Assembly (NCBI GenBank): GCA_964369265.1
Contig: CAYJEV010000019.1
Coordinates: 1-24,313 of the forward strand
Direction of reading: 5' to 3'
From: DAMCAP01 sp964369265
Lineage (GTDB): Bacteria > Bacillota > Clostridia > Oscillospirales > Ruminococcaceae
Length of the DNA: 24,313 bases
Position 1 is the first letter of the stretch; every line of letters starts with the position of its first letter. Positions 7,224 through 13,074 of the stretch are shown piece by piece. The notes beneath the pieces were generated by a model. It was not told the origin of the DNA, did not search any database, and saw nothing but the letters and a program-made list of their open reading frames with translations. The position numbers and the translations under genes are program-made.

Positions 7224-8771
7224 TTAGTGCTTAAAGTGACGCATCCCAGTAAATACCATAGAGATGCCAGCTTTGTTACAAGCATCTATGCTATCTTGAT
7301 CCTTGATTGAGCCACCTGGCTGGATAATTGCAGTAATTCCATGCTTTTCTGCCATCTCAACACAATCTGAGAACGGAAAAAATGCATCAGAAGCAAGAAC
7401 AGCACCATTTGCCTTTTTGCCAGCATATTTAATTGCAAGCTCAAGCGCAGTAACACGGTTTGTTTGGCCAGGACCAACACCAACAGTAGCATTATCTTTA
7501 ACTAACACAATAGCATTAGACTTAACTTGCTTAACAACCTTCATTGCAAGCTTTAACTGCTCCATTTGCTCTGCAGTTGGAGCTTTTTCTGTCACAACTT
7601 TAATGTCATCATCAGAAAATCTCTCTGTATCTAGTTTTTGAAGTAGTAATCCACCAGTTACTTTCTTTATATCTAAAGATTCCTTGCAGTTAGGCTTTGC
7701 ACAGTCAGCAAGCTTTAATAGGCGAATATTTTTCTTTGCTTTTAAATGCTCTAATGCATCCTCATCGAAATCAGGAGCAATGATAATCTCAAGGAAGATT
7801 TTGCCCATCTCCTCAGCTGTTTTAAGGTCAACTTTTCTATTAACTGCTACAATCCCACCAAAAATAGATACTGGATCGGAATTATATGCTCCCATGTATG
7901 CAGAGTATAGGTTATCACCAATTCCAACACCACAAGGATTTGCATGCTTAATTGCAACTGCACATGGCTTATTATCGCCACATTCTTTAAGAACATCTAG
8001 TGCACCATTAGCATCATTTATATTATTGTAGGATAGTTCCTTGCCATGAAGCTGCTCTGCCATAGCTAGTGAATTAGCTGGGGCTAGCGGCTCTTTATAG
8101 AAAGCAGCAGCTTGATGTGGATTTTCGCCATATCTTAAATCTTGCACTTTTTCAAAAGTTAGAGTAACCTTATCAGAAAGCATATCTTTACCAGCTTGCT
8201 TTCTTAAATAGCTTGCTATTAAAGCATCATATGCAGCAGTATGCTCAAACACCTTCATTGAAAGCTCGAACTTTAGCTCTCTTGTTAGTCCGCCATTTTT
8301 TAGCTCTGCTATAATTCTGCTATAATCAGATGGATCAATTGCAACAGCAACATCTTGCCAGTTTTTAGCGGCAGATCTTAGCATTGTAGGGCCGCCAATG
8401 TCGATATTTTCAATAGCCTCTTCTAGCTTTACACCCTCTTTTTCAATCGTCTTTTTAAAAGGATAAAGGTTGATTGCAACAACATCAATTTCTGCAATAT
8501 TAAGCTTGTTAAGCTGCTCCATATGCTCGCTATTGCCTCTAATCGCTAAAATTCCAGCGCAAATATTTGGATGCATCGTTTTGACTCTGCCGTCTAAGCA
8601 CTCAGGAAAGCCTGTAACATCAGAAACTGAAGTTACGCTAACACCATTATCTACAAGCACCTTAGCTGTTCCACCTGTTGAAACAATTTCATAACCTAAT
8701 GCTTCAAGTTCTTTTGCAAATTCTACAACTCCAGTCTTGTCTGTAAGACTAATTAAAGCTCTTTTTTTCAT
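7224..8771 (-). CDS. purH: Bifunctional AICAR formyltransferase/IMP cyclohydrolase
   Basis: PurH catalyses the last two steps to IMP: formyl transfer from 10-formyl-THF to AICAR, then ring closure. The N-terminal cyclohydrolase domain shows ALISLTDKTGVVEFA, STGGTAKVL and the GRVKTMHPNI loop. The C-terminal formyltransferase domain shows LRYGENPHQAA and the catalytic KHANPCGVGIG motif. Near the end the usual FPFRDGV reads FPFSDCV, a conservative departure that I do not think disables the enzyme. The 515-residue length is standard. The ATG directly follows the purN stop (TAGATG), with GTGGAG 8 nt upstream inside the purN coding end, so translation is probably coupled. Confidence 0.97.
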   Translation of the reverse strand: MKKRALISLTDKTGVVEFAKELEALGYEIVSTGGTAKVLVDNGVSVTSVSDVTGFPECLDGRVKTMHPNICAGILAIRGNSEHMEQLNKLNIAEIDVVAINLYPFKKTIEKEGVKLEEAIENIDIGGPTMLRSAAKNWQDVAVAIDPSDYSRIIAELKNGGLTRELKFELSMKVFEHTAAYDALIASYLRKQAGKDMLSDKVTLTFEKVQDLRYGENPHQAAAFYKEPLAPANSLAMAEQLHGKELSYNNINDANGALDVLKECGDNKPCAVAIKHANPCGVGIGDNLYSAYMGAYNSDPVSIFGGIVAVNRKVDLKTAEEMGKIFLEIIIAPDFDEDALEHLKAKKNIRLLKLADCAKPNCKESLDIKKVTGGLLLQKLDTERFSDDDIKVVTEKAPTAEQMEQLKLAMKVVKQVKSNAIVLVKDNATVGVGPGQTNRVTALELAIKYAGKKANGAVLASDAFFPFSDCVEMAEKHGITAIIQPGGSIKDQDSIDACNKAGISMVFTGMRHFKH

Positions 8772-9386
8772 CTAAAATGCTCCACTTTCTAATATTTCTT
8801 TTGATAATTTCTCTATTGCTTCAGGAAGCAATTTCCACTCTGCCTCTTCCATTATACGCTTTTGAAGAGTTTCGGCAGTATCATTATCTAGTATATCAAC
8901 TGCTTTTTGAGAAAGTATTCTTCCTCCATCAACAACCTCAGATACTAAATGTACAGTTGCACCACTAACCTTAACACCATACTCTAAGGCAGCTTCATGA
9001 ACTTTAAGCCCATAAAAACCCTCTCCGCAAAAAGATGGTATTAATGATGGATGAACATTGATTATTCTGTCTTTATACTCTGAAATGACATTGTCAGCTA
9101 TTATTACGAGACAGCCAGCTAAAACAACTAAATCAATCTTCTCATTTTTTAACACCTCAAGAAGCCTCTCGCCATATTCCTCTGCCGATTCTTGCGATTT
9201 AGGTAACTTCTTTAGTGTAACAGCTTTGATATTAGCAGTTTCCGCTCTTTTTAATGCATAAGTGCCCTCTTTTGTTGAAACGACAAGCGATAATTCTGCG
9301 CTTTTAATTTCACCTCTAAGCTTTGCATCAATTATTGCTTGCAGATTAGTTCCACCACCAGAAACAATTATTGCCACTCTTAGCAT
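8772..9386 (-). CDS. purN: Phosphoribosylglycinamide formyltransferase (GART)
   Basis: PurN transfers formyl from 10-formyl-THF to GAR, the third step of the pathway. The 204 residues open with RVAIIVSGGGTNLQAII, the phosphate-binding loop. They carry the catalytic Asn and His in INVHPSLIPSF and the catalytic Asp in VVDGGRIL. The GEGFYGLKVHEAAL segment replaces the KGxxA loop of the E. coli enzyme and is a version I associate with clostridial PurN. The ATG overlaps the end of purM by 7 bases. It works in sequence with PurD and PurM encoded beside it. Confidence 0.96.
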   Translation of the reverse strand: MLRVAIIVSGGGTNLQAIIDAKLRGEIKSAELSLVVSTKEGTYALKRAETANIKAVTLKKLPKSQESAEEYGERLLEVLKNEKIDLVVLAGCLVIIADNVISEYKDRIINVHPSLIPSFCGEGFYGLKVHEAALEYGVKVSGATVHLVSEVVDGGRILSQKAVDILDNDTAETLQKRIMEEAEWKLLPEAIEKLSKEILESGAF

Positions 9387-10417
9387 ATAACTACTCCATC
9401 ATCACCCTTAACAACAGTTCCCATAACAAAAGCAGATTCACCAGCTTCAGTAAATGCTTTAATTACTTCGTTTGCACCCTCAGCCTTAACAACAACAGCC
9501 AAGCCAACTCCCATATTGAAAGTGTTGAACATATCTCTTTCGTCAATATTACCCTTATTTTGAATTAAAGAGAAGATTGGAAGCACAGGAACAGAGGCTC
9601 TATCAATCTTTGCAGTCATTCCAGATGGTAAAGCACGAGGAATGTTTTCATAGAAACCACCACCAGTTATATGAGAAATGCTCTTAATATAGCCTGTTTC
9701 TAATGCTGAAAGAACTGGTTTTACATATATTTTTGTTGGAGTTAGTAAAGTTTCACCTAGAGTTGCCCCAAGCTCATCATAATAACGGTTTAGATCAGCA
9801 TTCTCAACATCAAACACCTTTCGAACTAATGAAAAGCCATTTGAATGAACACCAGATGAAGCGACACCAATTATAACATCACCCTCAACTACATTGTCTT
9901 TGTTAACTATTTTATCATAGTCAACTACACCAACAGAAAATCCAGCAATATCATACTCATCCTCTGTGTAAAATCCTGGCATTTCAGCAGTCTCTCCACC
10001 AACAAGAGAACAACCAGCCATAACACAACCCTTAGCAACACCAGATACAATTTCTTCAATCTTTTCTGGATAGTTCTTGCCAACAGCTATATAATCTAAA
10101 AATACTAGCGGCTTTGCTCCACAACAAATAATATCATTTACGCACATAGCAACACAGTCAATACCAACTGTATCATGCTTGTTAAGTAAAAAAGCTAACT
10201 TAAGCTTTGTTCCAACACCATCAGTGCCTGATACTAAAACTGGACGCTTTATATTTGTGATATCAAGCTCAAACATTCCGCCAAATCCGCCAATACCCTC
10301 TAGCACACCTTTTGTGAATGTTGAAGCAACATGACTTTTCATAAGCTCAACAGCCTTATAACCAGCAGTTACATCAACCCCAGCCTCTTTATAACTATTA
10401 CTAAAACTCTTTTCCAT
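9380..10417 (-). CDS. purM: Phosphoribosylformylglycinamidine cyclo-ligase (AIR synthetase)
   Basis: PurM closes the imidazole ring of FGAM to give AIR, using ATP. Family motifs include YKEAGVDVTAGYKAV, GGFGGMFELD, LVSGTDGVGTKLKLA, DCVAMCVNDIICCGAKPLVFLDY, LVGGETAEMPGFY and HITGGGFYENIPRAL. The frame is open further upstream to 10456, but I start at ATG 10417, which gives 345 residues and the normal PurM beginning. The nearest SD (AAAGGAG) is 14 nt away, longer than ideal. A start at the in-frame ATT two codons earlier would have 8-nt spacing and cannot be excluded. purF, which often precedes purM in clostridial operons, is not here. Confidence 0.95.
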   Translation of the reverse strand: MEKSFSNSYKEAGVDVTAGYKAVELMKSHVASTFTKGVLEGIGGFGGMFELDITNIKRPVLVSGTDGVGTKLKLAFLLNKHDTVGIDCVAMCVNDIICCGAKPLVFLDYIAVGKNYPEKIEEIVSGVAKGCVMAGCSLVGGETAEMPGFYTEDEYDIAGFSVGVVDYDKIVNKDNVVEGDVIIGVASSGVHSNGFSLVRKVFDVENADLNRYYDELGATLGETLLTPTKIYVKPVLSALETGYIKSISHITGGGFYENIPRALPSGMTAKIDRASVPVLPIFSLIQNKGNIDERDMFNTFNMGVGLAVVVKAEGANEVIKAFTEAGESAFVMGTVVKGDDGVVIC

Positions 10418-10456
10418 ACTAATGCTCTTAGCTCCTTTTCTATTTCTATATAACAA

Positions 10457-10484
10457 TTTACAGGGCAGAAATCCACCCTGTAAA
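10457..10484 (-). promoter_or_regulatory. Perfect 9-bp hairpin between purC and purM
   Basis: TTTACAGGG and CCCTGTAAA form a perfect stem with a 10-nt loop, 9 nt past the purC stop. The following sequence (TTGTTATATAG) is not a good U-run, so it may be a partial terminator, a processing barrier or an mRNA stabiliser rather than a full stop. Confidence 0.6.
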
Positions 10485-10492
10485 CACTTTAA

Positions 10493-11206
10493 TTACTCTC
10501 CTAGCAGACGCTTTAGCACCTCTTTGTATGCGCCTTCAACACCGCCTAAGTCTTGTCTAAATCTATCTTTGTCAAGCTTTTCCTTTGTATTTACATCCCA
10601 GAAGCGGCAAGTATCAGGGGAAATCTCATCAGCAAGAATGATAGTTCCATCGTCTGTTTTACCAAATTCTAGCTTAAAATCAATAAGCTCAATGCCAGCA
10701 TCTTTTAGATACTCTGTCATGATATTGTTAACCTTAAACGCATAGTCAGCTAATGTATCAAGATCTTCTCTTGTTGCAATTCCCATTGCTAAAGCATGGT
10801 AATCATTTATCATTGGATCGCCTAGTGAGTCATCCTTATAGCTAAACTCAAGAACAGTTTTAAGAAGCTTAGTTCCCTCTTTAATGCCAAGTCTTTTTGA
10901 TAGGGATCCAGCTGCAATATTTCTTACAATTACTTCAATTGGAACGATTGTAACTTTCTTAACTGCAGTTTCTCTCTCTGATAGCTCTTCAACAAAATGT
11001 GTTGGGATACCATGAGTTGCAAGCATTTTCATCATGTGATTAGAAACACGGTTATTAATAACGCCCTTACCCATAATAGTACCTTTTTTCTCGCCATTAA
11101 AAGCAGTTGCATCATCCTTATAGTCAACGATGTAAACACCCTCTACATTGCTGCTATAAACCTTCTTTGCTTTTCCTTCATATAATTGCTCAACTTTACT
11201 ATACAT
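10493..11206 (-). CDS. purC: SAICAR synthetase
   Basis: PurC condenses CAIR with aspartate using ATP to give SAICAR. The 237 residues are the normal bacterial length. Motifs are LYEGKAKKVY at the N-terminus, DYKDDATAFNG, GIPTHFVEEL, IEVIVRNIAAGSLSKRLG, ELIDFKLEFG and the ADEISPDTCRFWD substrate site. It lies 51 nt downstream of purE. Its ATG is preceded by an unusual hairpin-plus-SD leader that closely matches the one in front of the rlmA gene at the other end of the window (see separate entry). Confidence 0.97.
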   Translation of the reverse strand: MYSKVEQLYEGKAKKVYSSNVEGVYIVDYKDDATAFNGEKKGTIMGKGVINNRVSNHMMKMLATHGIPTHFVEELSERETAVKKVTIVPIEVIVRNIAAGSLSKRLGIKEGTKLLKTVLEFSYKDDSLGDPMINDYHALAMGIATREDLDTLADYAFKVNNIMTEYLKDAGIELIDFKLEFGKTDDGTIILADEISPDTCRFWDVNTKEKLDKDRFRQDLGGVEGAYKEVLKRLLGE

Positions 11207-11239
11207 TTTAACGCTCCGTTTCTCCGATTAACATCGGCA
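11204..11239 (-). promoter_or_regulatory. Hairpin-SD leader of purC (copy 1 of a shared element)
   Basis: This 36-nt block ending in the purC ATG forms CCGAT-gtta-ATCGG, followed by GGAG and GCGTTAAAATG. It is 27/36 identical, without gaps, to the block ending in the rlmA start codon (24259-24294). The stems lie in the same register, with a compensatory pair change (A-U here, U-G there). Confidence 0.6.
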
Positions 11240-11257
11240 CAAATAATAATGAGTATT

Positions 11258-11761
11258 TTATTTTAATAGCTCTGCGATATCTATATTCTTGTTTTTCTCC
11301 ATAACTGTTTTTGCCATATTAGCTTTATATTCAGTTAAGTAATCGCTTAATCTTTCATCGCTAACAGATAGTATTTGAATTGCTAATAATGCAGCATTAG
11401 CCGCTCCGTCAATTGCAACAGTTGCAACAGGAACACCGCTTGGCATTTGTACTGTGGATAATAAAGCATCAAGTCCATCAAGAGTTGAAGACTTAATAGG
11501 AACTCCAATTACAGGCAAAGTTGTATGTGCTGCAAGCACACCAGCAAGATGCGCAGCTTTACCAGCAGCTGCAATAACAGCACCAAAGCCATTCTCTCTA
11601 GCATTGCTAGCAAACTCACAAGCCTCAGCAGGAGTTCTGTGAGCAGACATAACTTTTAGCTCAAACTCAACATTAGCCTTGTTTAGCTCTTTAGCTGCCG
11701 CCTTCATAATAGGTAAATCGCTATCGCTCCCCATAATAATCGCTACTTTTTTTGCACTCAT
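11258..11761 (-). CDS. purE: N5-carboxyaminoimidazole ribonucleotide mutase
   Basis: PurE moves the carboxyl group of N5-CAIR to form CAIR. The chosen start, ATG 11761, gives 167 residues beginning MSAKKVAIIMGSDSDLP, with GGAGGG 7 nt upstream; the frame is open 11 codons further but without an SD. Conserved features are the GSDSD phosphate loop, the catalytic His in MSAHRTP, AAGKAAHLAGVLAAHTTLPVIGVP and the STVQMPSGVPVATVAI segment. It is the first enzyme gene of the operon. A class I PurE normally needs PurK, whose gene is not in the window. The leader upstream could encode a short peptide and folds around the purE SD. Confidence 0.96.
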   Translation of the reverse strand: MSAKKVAIIMGSDSDLPIMKAAAKELNKANVEFELKVMSAHRTPAEACEFASNARENGFGAVIAAAGKAAHLAGVLAAHTTLPVIGVPIKSSTLDGLDALLSTVQMPSGVPVATVAIDGAANAALLAIQILSVSDERLSDYLTEYKANMAKTVMEKNKNIDIAELLK

Positions 11762-11777
11762 AAAAATACCCTCCATA

Positions 11778-11810
11778 AAATGAATTAACTGCAACCTAAA
11801 AAGTTACAGC
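11778..11810 (-). promoter_or_regulatory. Leader hairpin and pairing region before purE SD
   Basis: CTGTAAC (minus strand) and GTTGCAG form a 7-bp stem with one wobble and a 7-nt loop, just after the leader ORF stop. Directly behind it, TAATTCATTT is complementary to AAATGAATTA at the leader ORF start. The two pairings could be arms of an attenuation or translation switch. Confidence 0.4.
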
Positions 11811-11914
11811 TATACTGACAAATCAAGAAAAAGAATACAAGAAAACGCAGTTATACTAAGATTAGAACTAAAAGCTGAATTATTTAGAATAATATTAGAA
11901 ACTGTGTAATTCAT
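11810..11914 (-). CDS. Candidate 34-residue leader peptide upstream of purE
   Basis: An ORF of 34 codons begins at ATG 11914, with AAAGGAG 9 nt upstream, and ends at TAG 11810, 48 nt before the purE start codon. The peptide is rich in Ser, Asn, Ile and Leu and matches no family I know. Its first bases (11907-11916) are exactly complementary to the 10 nt just upstream of the purE SD (11778-11787), so translating it could open that pairing. It may equally be a chance ORF; support is the SD, its place just after the promoter, and the pairing. Confidence 0.4.
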   Translation of the reverse strand: MNYTVSNIILNNSAFSSNLSITAFSCILFLDLSV

Positions 11915-11945
11915 TTACCCTATCTCCTTTTATTTTATTAATATC

Positions 11946-11974
11946 ATTTTATAATATTTTTCCTCGAATTTCAA
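11946..11974 (-). promoter_or_regulatory. Promoter of the purine operon
   Basis: On the minus strand TTGAAA (11974-11969) and TAAAAT (11951-11946) are separated by 17 bp. Transcription from near 11939 would place the leader ORF SD about 10 nt inside the message and give a leader of about 178 nt before purE. No PurR box and no guanine riboswitch core was found. Confidence 0.55.
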
Positions 11975-11981
11975 CTTATTT

Positions 11982-12028
11982 TTAGCATAAATATAATTAT
12001 TGTGGCAGTTATGAAAATTATATGCTAA
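11982..12028. repeat. Inverted repeat in the purE/desulfoferrodoxin divergent region
   Basis: TTAGCAT (11982-11988) and ATGCTAA (12022-12028) are perfect complements, extended on the inner side by ATAAT/ATTAT with a 4-nt bulge. No T-run follows on either strand, so it is not a terminator. It lies just upstream of the purine -35 box and may bind a regulator. Confidence 0.35.
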
Positions 12029-12099
12029 GATATTGTGTTTTTAGTCAAATTTCATACTTAGTAAATTTACACAAAAATATCAGTTTTCAAGAAAAAATA

Positions 12100-12128
12100 T
12101 TGAAATGTAATAAATTGTATGGTAATAT
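12100..12128 (+). promoter_or_regulatory. Promoter of the desulfoferrodoxin gene
   Basis: TTGAAA (12100-12105), a 17-bp spacer and TAATAT (12123-12128). A small hairpin (CACCT-aatata-AGGTG, 12138-12153) lies in the leader, upstream of the AAGGAG SD. Confidence 0.65.
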
Positions 12129-12179
12129 ATAGATAACCACCTAATATAAGGTGAATAATAAAATAAGGAGTATATTATT

Positions 12180-12545
12180 ATGAAATTTCTTAAATGCGAA
12201 CATTGTGGCAATACTGTTGGTGTAGTTGAGGAAGTTGGCGTACCAATGGTCTGTTGCGGAGCAGAAATGCAAGAAATTATCCCTGGAACTATTGAAGGTT
12301 CTCTCGAGAAACATATTCCTGTTGTAAAAGTTGATGGAAACAAGGTTGTTGTTGAAGTTGGCTCAGTTCTTCATCCAATGATAGAAGAACATAACATCGC
12401 TTGGGTTGCTCTTGAAACAAAGCAAGGCAATCAAAGAAAGCCTCTAAAAGATAGCCCAACTACTTGCTTTATGATTTGCGATGATGATGCGGTTGTATCA
12501 GCTTATGCTTATTGTAATTTGCATGGGCTTTGGAAGTCTAAATAA
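12180..12545 (+). CDS. dfx: Desulfoferrodoxin (two-iron superoxide reductase)
   Basis: This 121-residue cytoplasmic enzyme reduces superoxide to peroxide without making oxygen, a defence typical of anaerobes. The N-terminal rubredoxin-like iron site has Cys6, Cys9, Cys25 and Cys26 (CEHC and VCC), as in desulforedoxin. The catalytic iron site has His45 in the EKHIPV motif with the conserved Glu43-Lys44 pair, His65 and His71 in SVLHPMIEEH, Cys112 and His115 in YCNLHG. Both centres are complete, so it is a class I (2Fe) superoxide reductase. The ATG has AAGGAG 9 nt upstream. It is a single-gene unit with its own promoter and terminator. Electrons would come from rubredoxin, which is not encoded here. 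Confidence 0.96.
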   Translation: MKFLKCEHCGNTVGVVEEVGVPMVCCGAEMQEIIPGTIEGSLEKHIPVVKVDGNKVVVEVGSVLHPMIEEHNIAWVALETKQGNQRKPLKDSPTTCFMICDDDAVVSAYAYCNLHGLWKSK

Positions 12546-12558
12546 AACATATTTTAAG

Positions 12559-12600
12559 AAGCTGTGTTGCAAGTTAAATCGCAACACAGCTTTAAATTTT
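12559..12600 (+). terminator. Terminator after desulfoferrodoxin
   Basis: AAGCTGTGTTGC pairs perfectly with GCAACACAGCTT (12559-12570 and 12581-12592) around a 10-nt loop. TTAAATTTT follows. It ends the single-gene transcript. Confidence 0.9.
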
Positions 12601-12617
12601 ATATTCTAAAATATCTT

Positions 12618-12770
12618 TTAATCTGCAAATCTCATTATTTCCTCAGTTTCTTTTCTTGGAGGAGCTTCTTTTTCATTTGCTATATAGCCATATGTAATTA
12701 TTTCAGCAACTTTTTACTCTTTGTAACTTCTAATACTTCTTCTGCCTAATAGCATTTTTATAGTGTCTAT
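12618..12770 (-). pseudogene. Decayed nitroreductase-family remnant
   Basis: After an AGGAGG box (12780-12775) the minus strand reads IDTIKMLLGRRSIRSYKE, a stop, then KVAEIITYGYIANEKEAPPR and KETEEIMRFAD before a second stop. The first part matches the N-terminus of nitroreductases (DTI..ll..RRSIR.YK), the second their C-terminal end (iGY.a.E..apPR...eeivrf). The roughly 130 residues between are missing, one in-frame stop remains, and the likely ATG start is ATA. I read this as a gene that lost its middle by internal deletion and then decayed. It faces away from uvrB, and a weak promoter still lies upstream. Confidence 0.8.
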
Positions 12771-12814
12771 ATTTCCTCCTAAAAATTAAAGTTGGTTTAT
12801 ATTCTTACGATAAT

Positions 12815-12844
12815 AGGATAGCATATATATTATATTAATGTCAA
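12815..12844 (-). promoter_or_regulatory. Residual promoter of the nitroreductase remnant
   Basis: A perfect TTGACA (12844-12839) is followed after 18 bp by TATCCT (12820-12815), a weak -10. The -35 lies inside the left arm of the inverted repeat that also covers the uvrB -35. Confidence 0.4.
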
Positions 12845-12876
12845 TAATTAGAACTTAGCTAAAACTATTGACATTA
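12836..12876. promoter_or_regulatory. 11-bp inverted repeat spanning two divergent -35 boxes
   Basis: TAATGTCAATA (12836-12846) and TATTGACATTA (12866-12876) are perfect reverse complements separated by 19 bp. A smaller TTAG/CTAA pair lies within the spacer. Each arm contains a TTGACA -35 box facing outward. A regulator bound here would control both directions. It lacks the GAAC-N4-GTTC core of a Gram-positive LexA box. Confidence 0.65.
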
Positions 12877-12896
12877 GCCTAAATGTCCTATAAAAT
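12868..12896 (+). promoter_or_regulatory. uvrB distal promoter P1
   Basis: TTGACA (12868-12873), a 17-bp spacer and TAAAAT (12891-12896). It would make a uvrB leader of about 170 nt. Its -35 is in the right arm of the inverted repeat. Confidence 0.65.
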
Positions 12897-12947
12897 TAGA
12901 TATATAAGAAGTAAGGTAAATATATTTTTAGCAGAGGACGTGGGCTT

Positions 12948-12975
12948 TTGTCAGCGTTCTCTTTTATGGTATAAT
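12948..12975 (+). promoter_or_regulatory. uvrB proximal promoter P2 (extended -10)
   Basis: TTGTCA (12948-12953), a 16-bp spacer and a perfect TATAAT (12970-12975) preceded by TGG, making an extended -10. The leader of about 93 nt holds the palindrome GCCATAATGGC (13010-13020). Confidence 0.7.
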
Positions 12976-13074
12976 AACCCCAAGGGCAATCTTGATGTCT
13001 GTTTTGCTCGCCATAATGGCAATCGCAAAGCATGGACGATTATATCAAGGAAACTATCATACAAGGAGTACACT

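Noticed and set aside
11795..12060. Guanine/adenine riboswitch or PurR box ahead of purE
   Set aside because: No purine riboswitch core and no CCGAACAnT-like box was found on the minus strand.
12564..12749. Plus-strand ORF of 61 codons
   Set aside because: It starts in the desulfoferrodoxin terminator and is antisense to the nitroreductase remnant, with no SD.
12883..13074. 64-residue N-terminal extension of UvrB
   Set aside because: The normal UvrB start at 13075 has a good SD with 6-nt spacing, the extension matches no known part of UvrB, and promoter P2 lies inside it.
12840..13074. LexA (SOS) box upstream of uvrB
   Set aside because: A GAAC half-site at 12851 has no GTTC partner at the required spacing.
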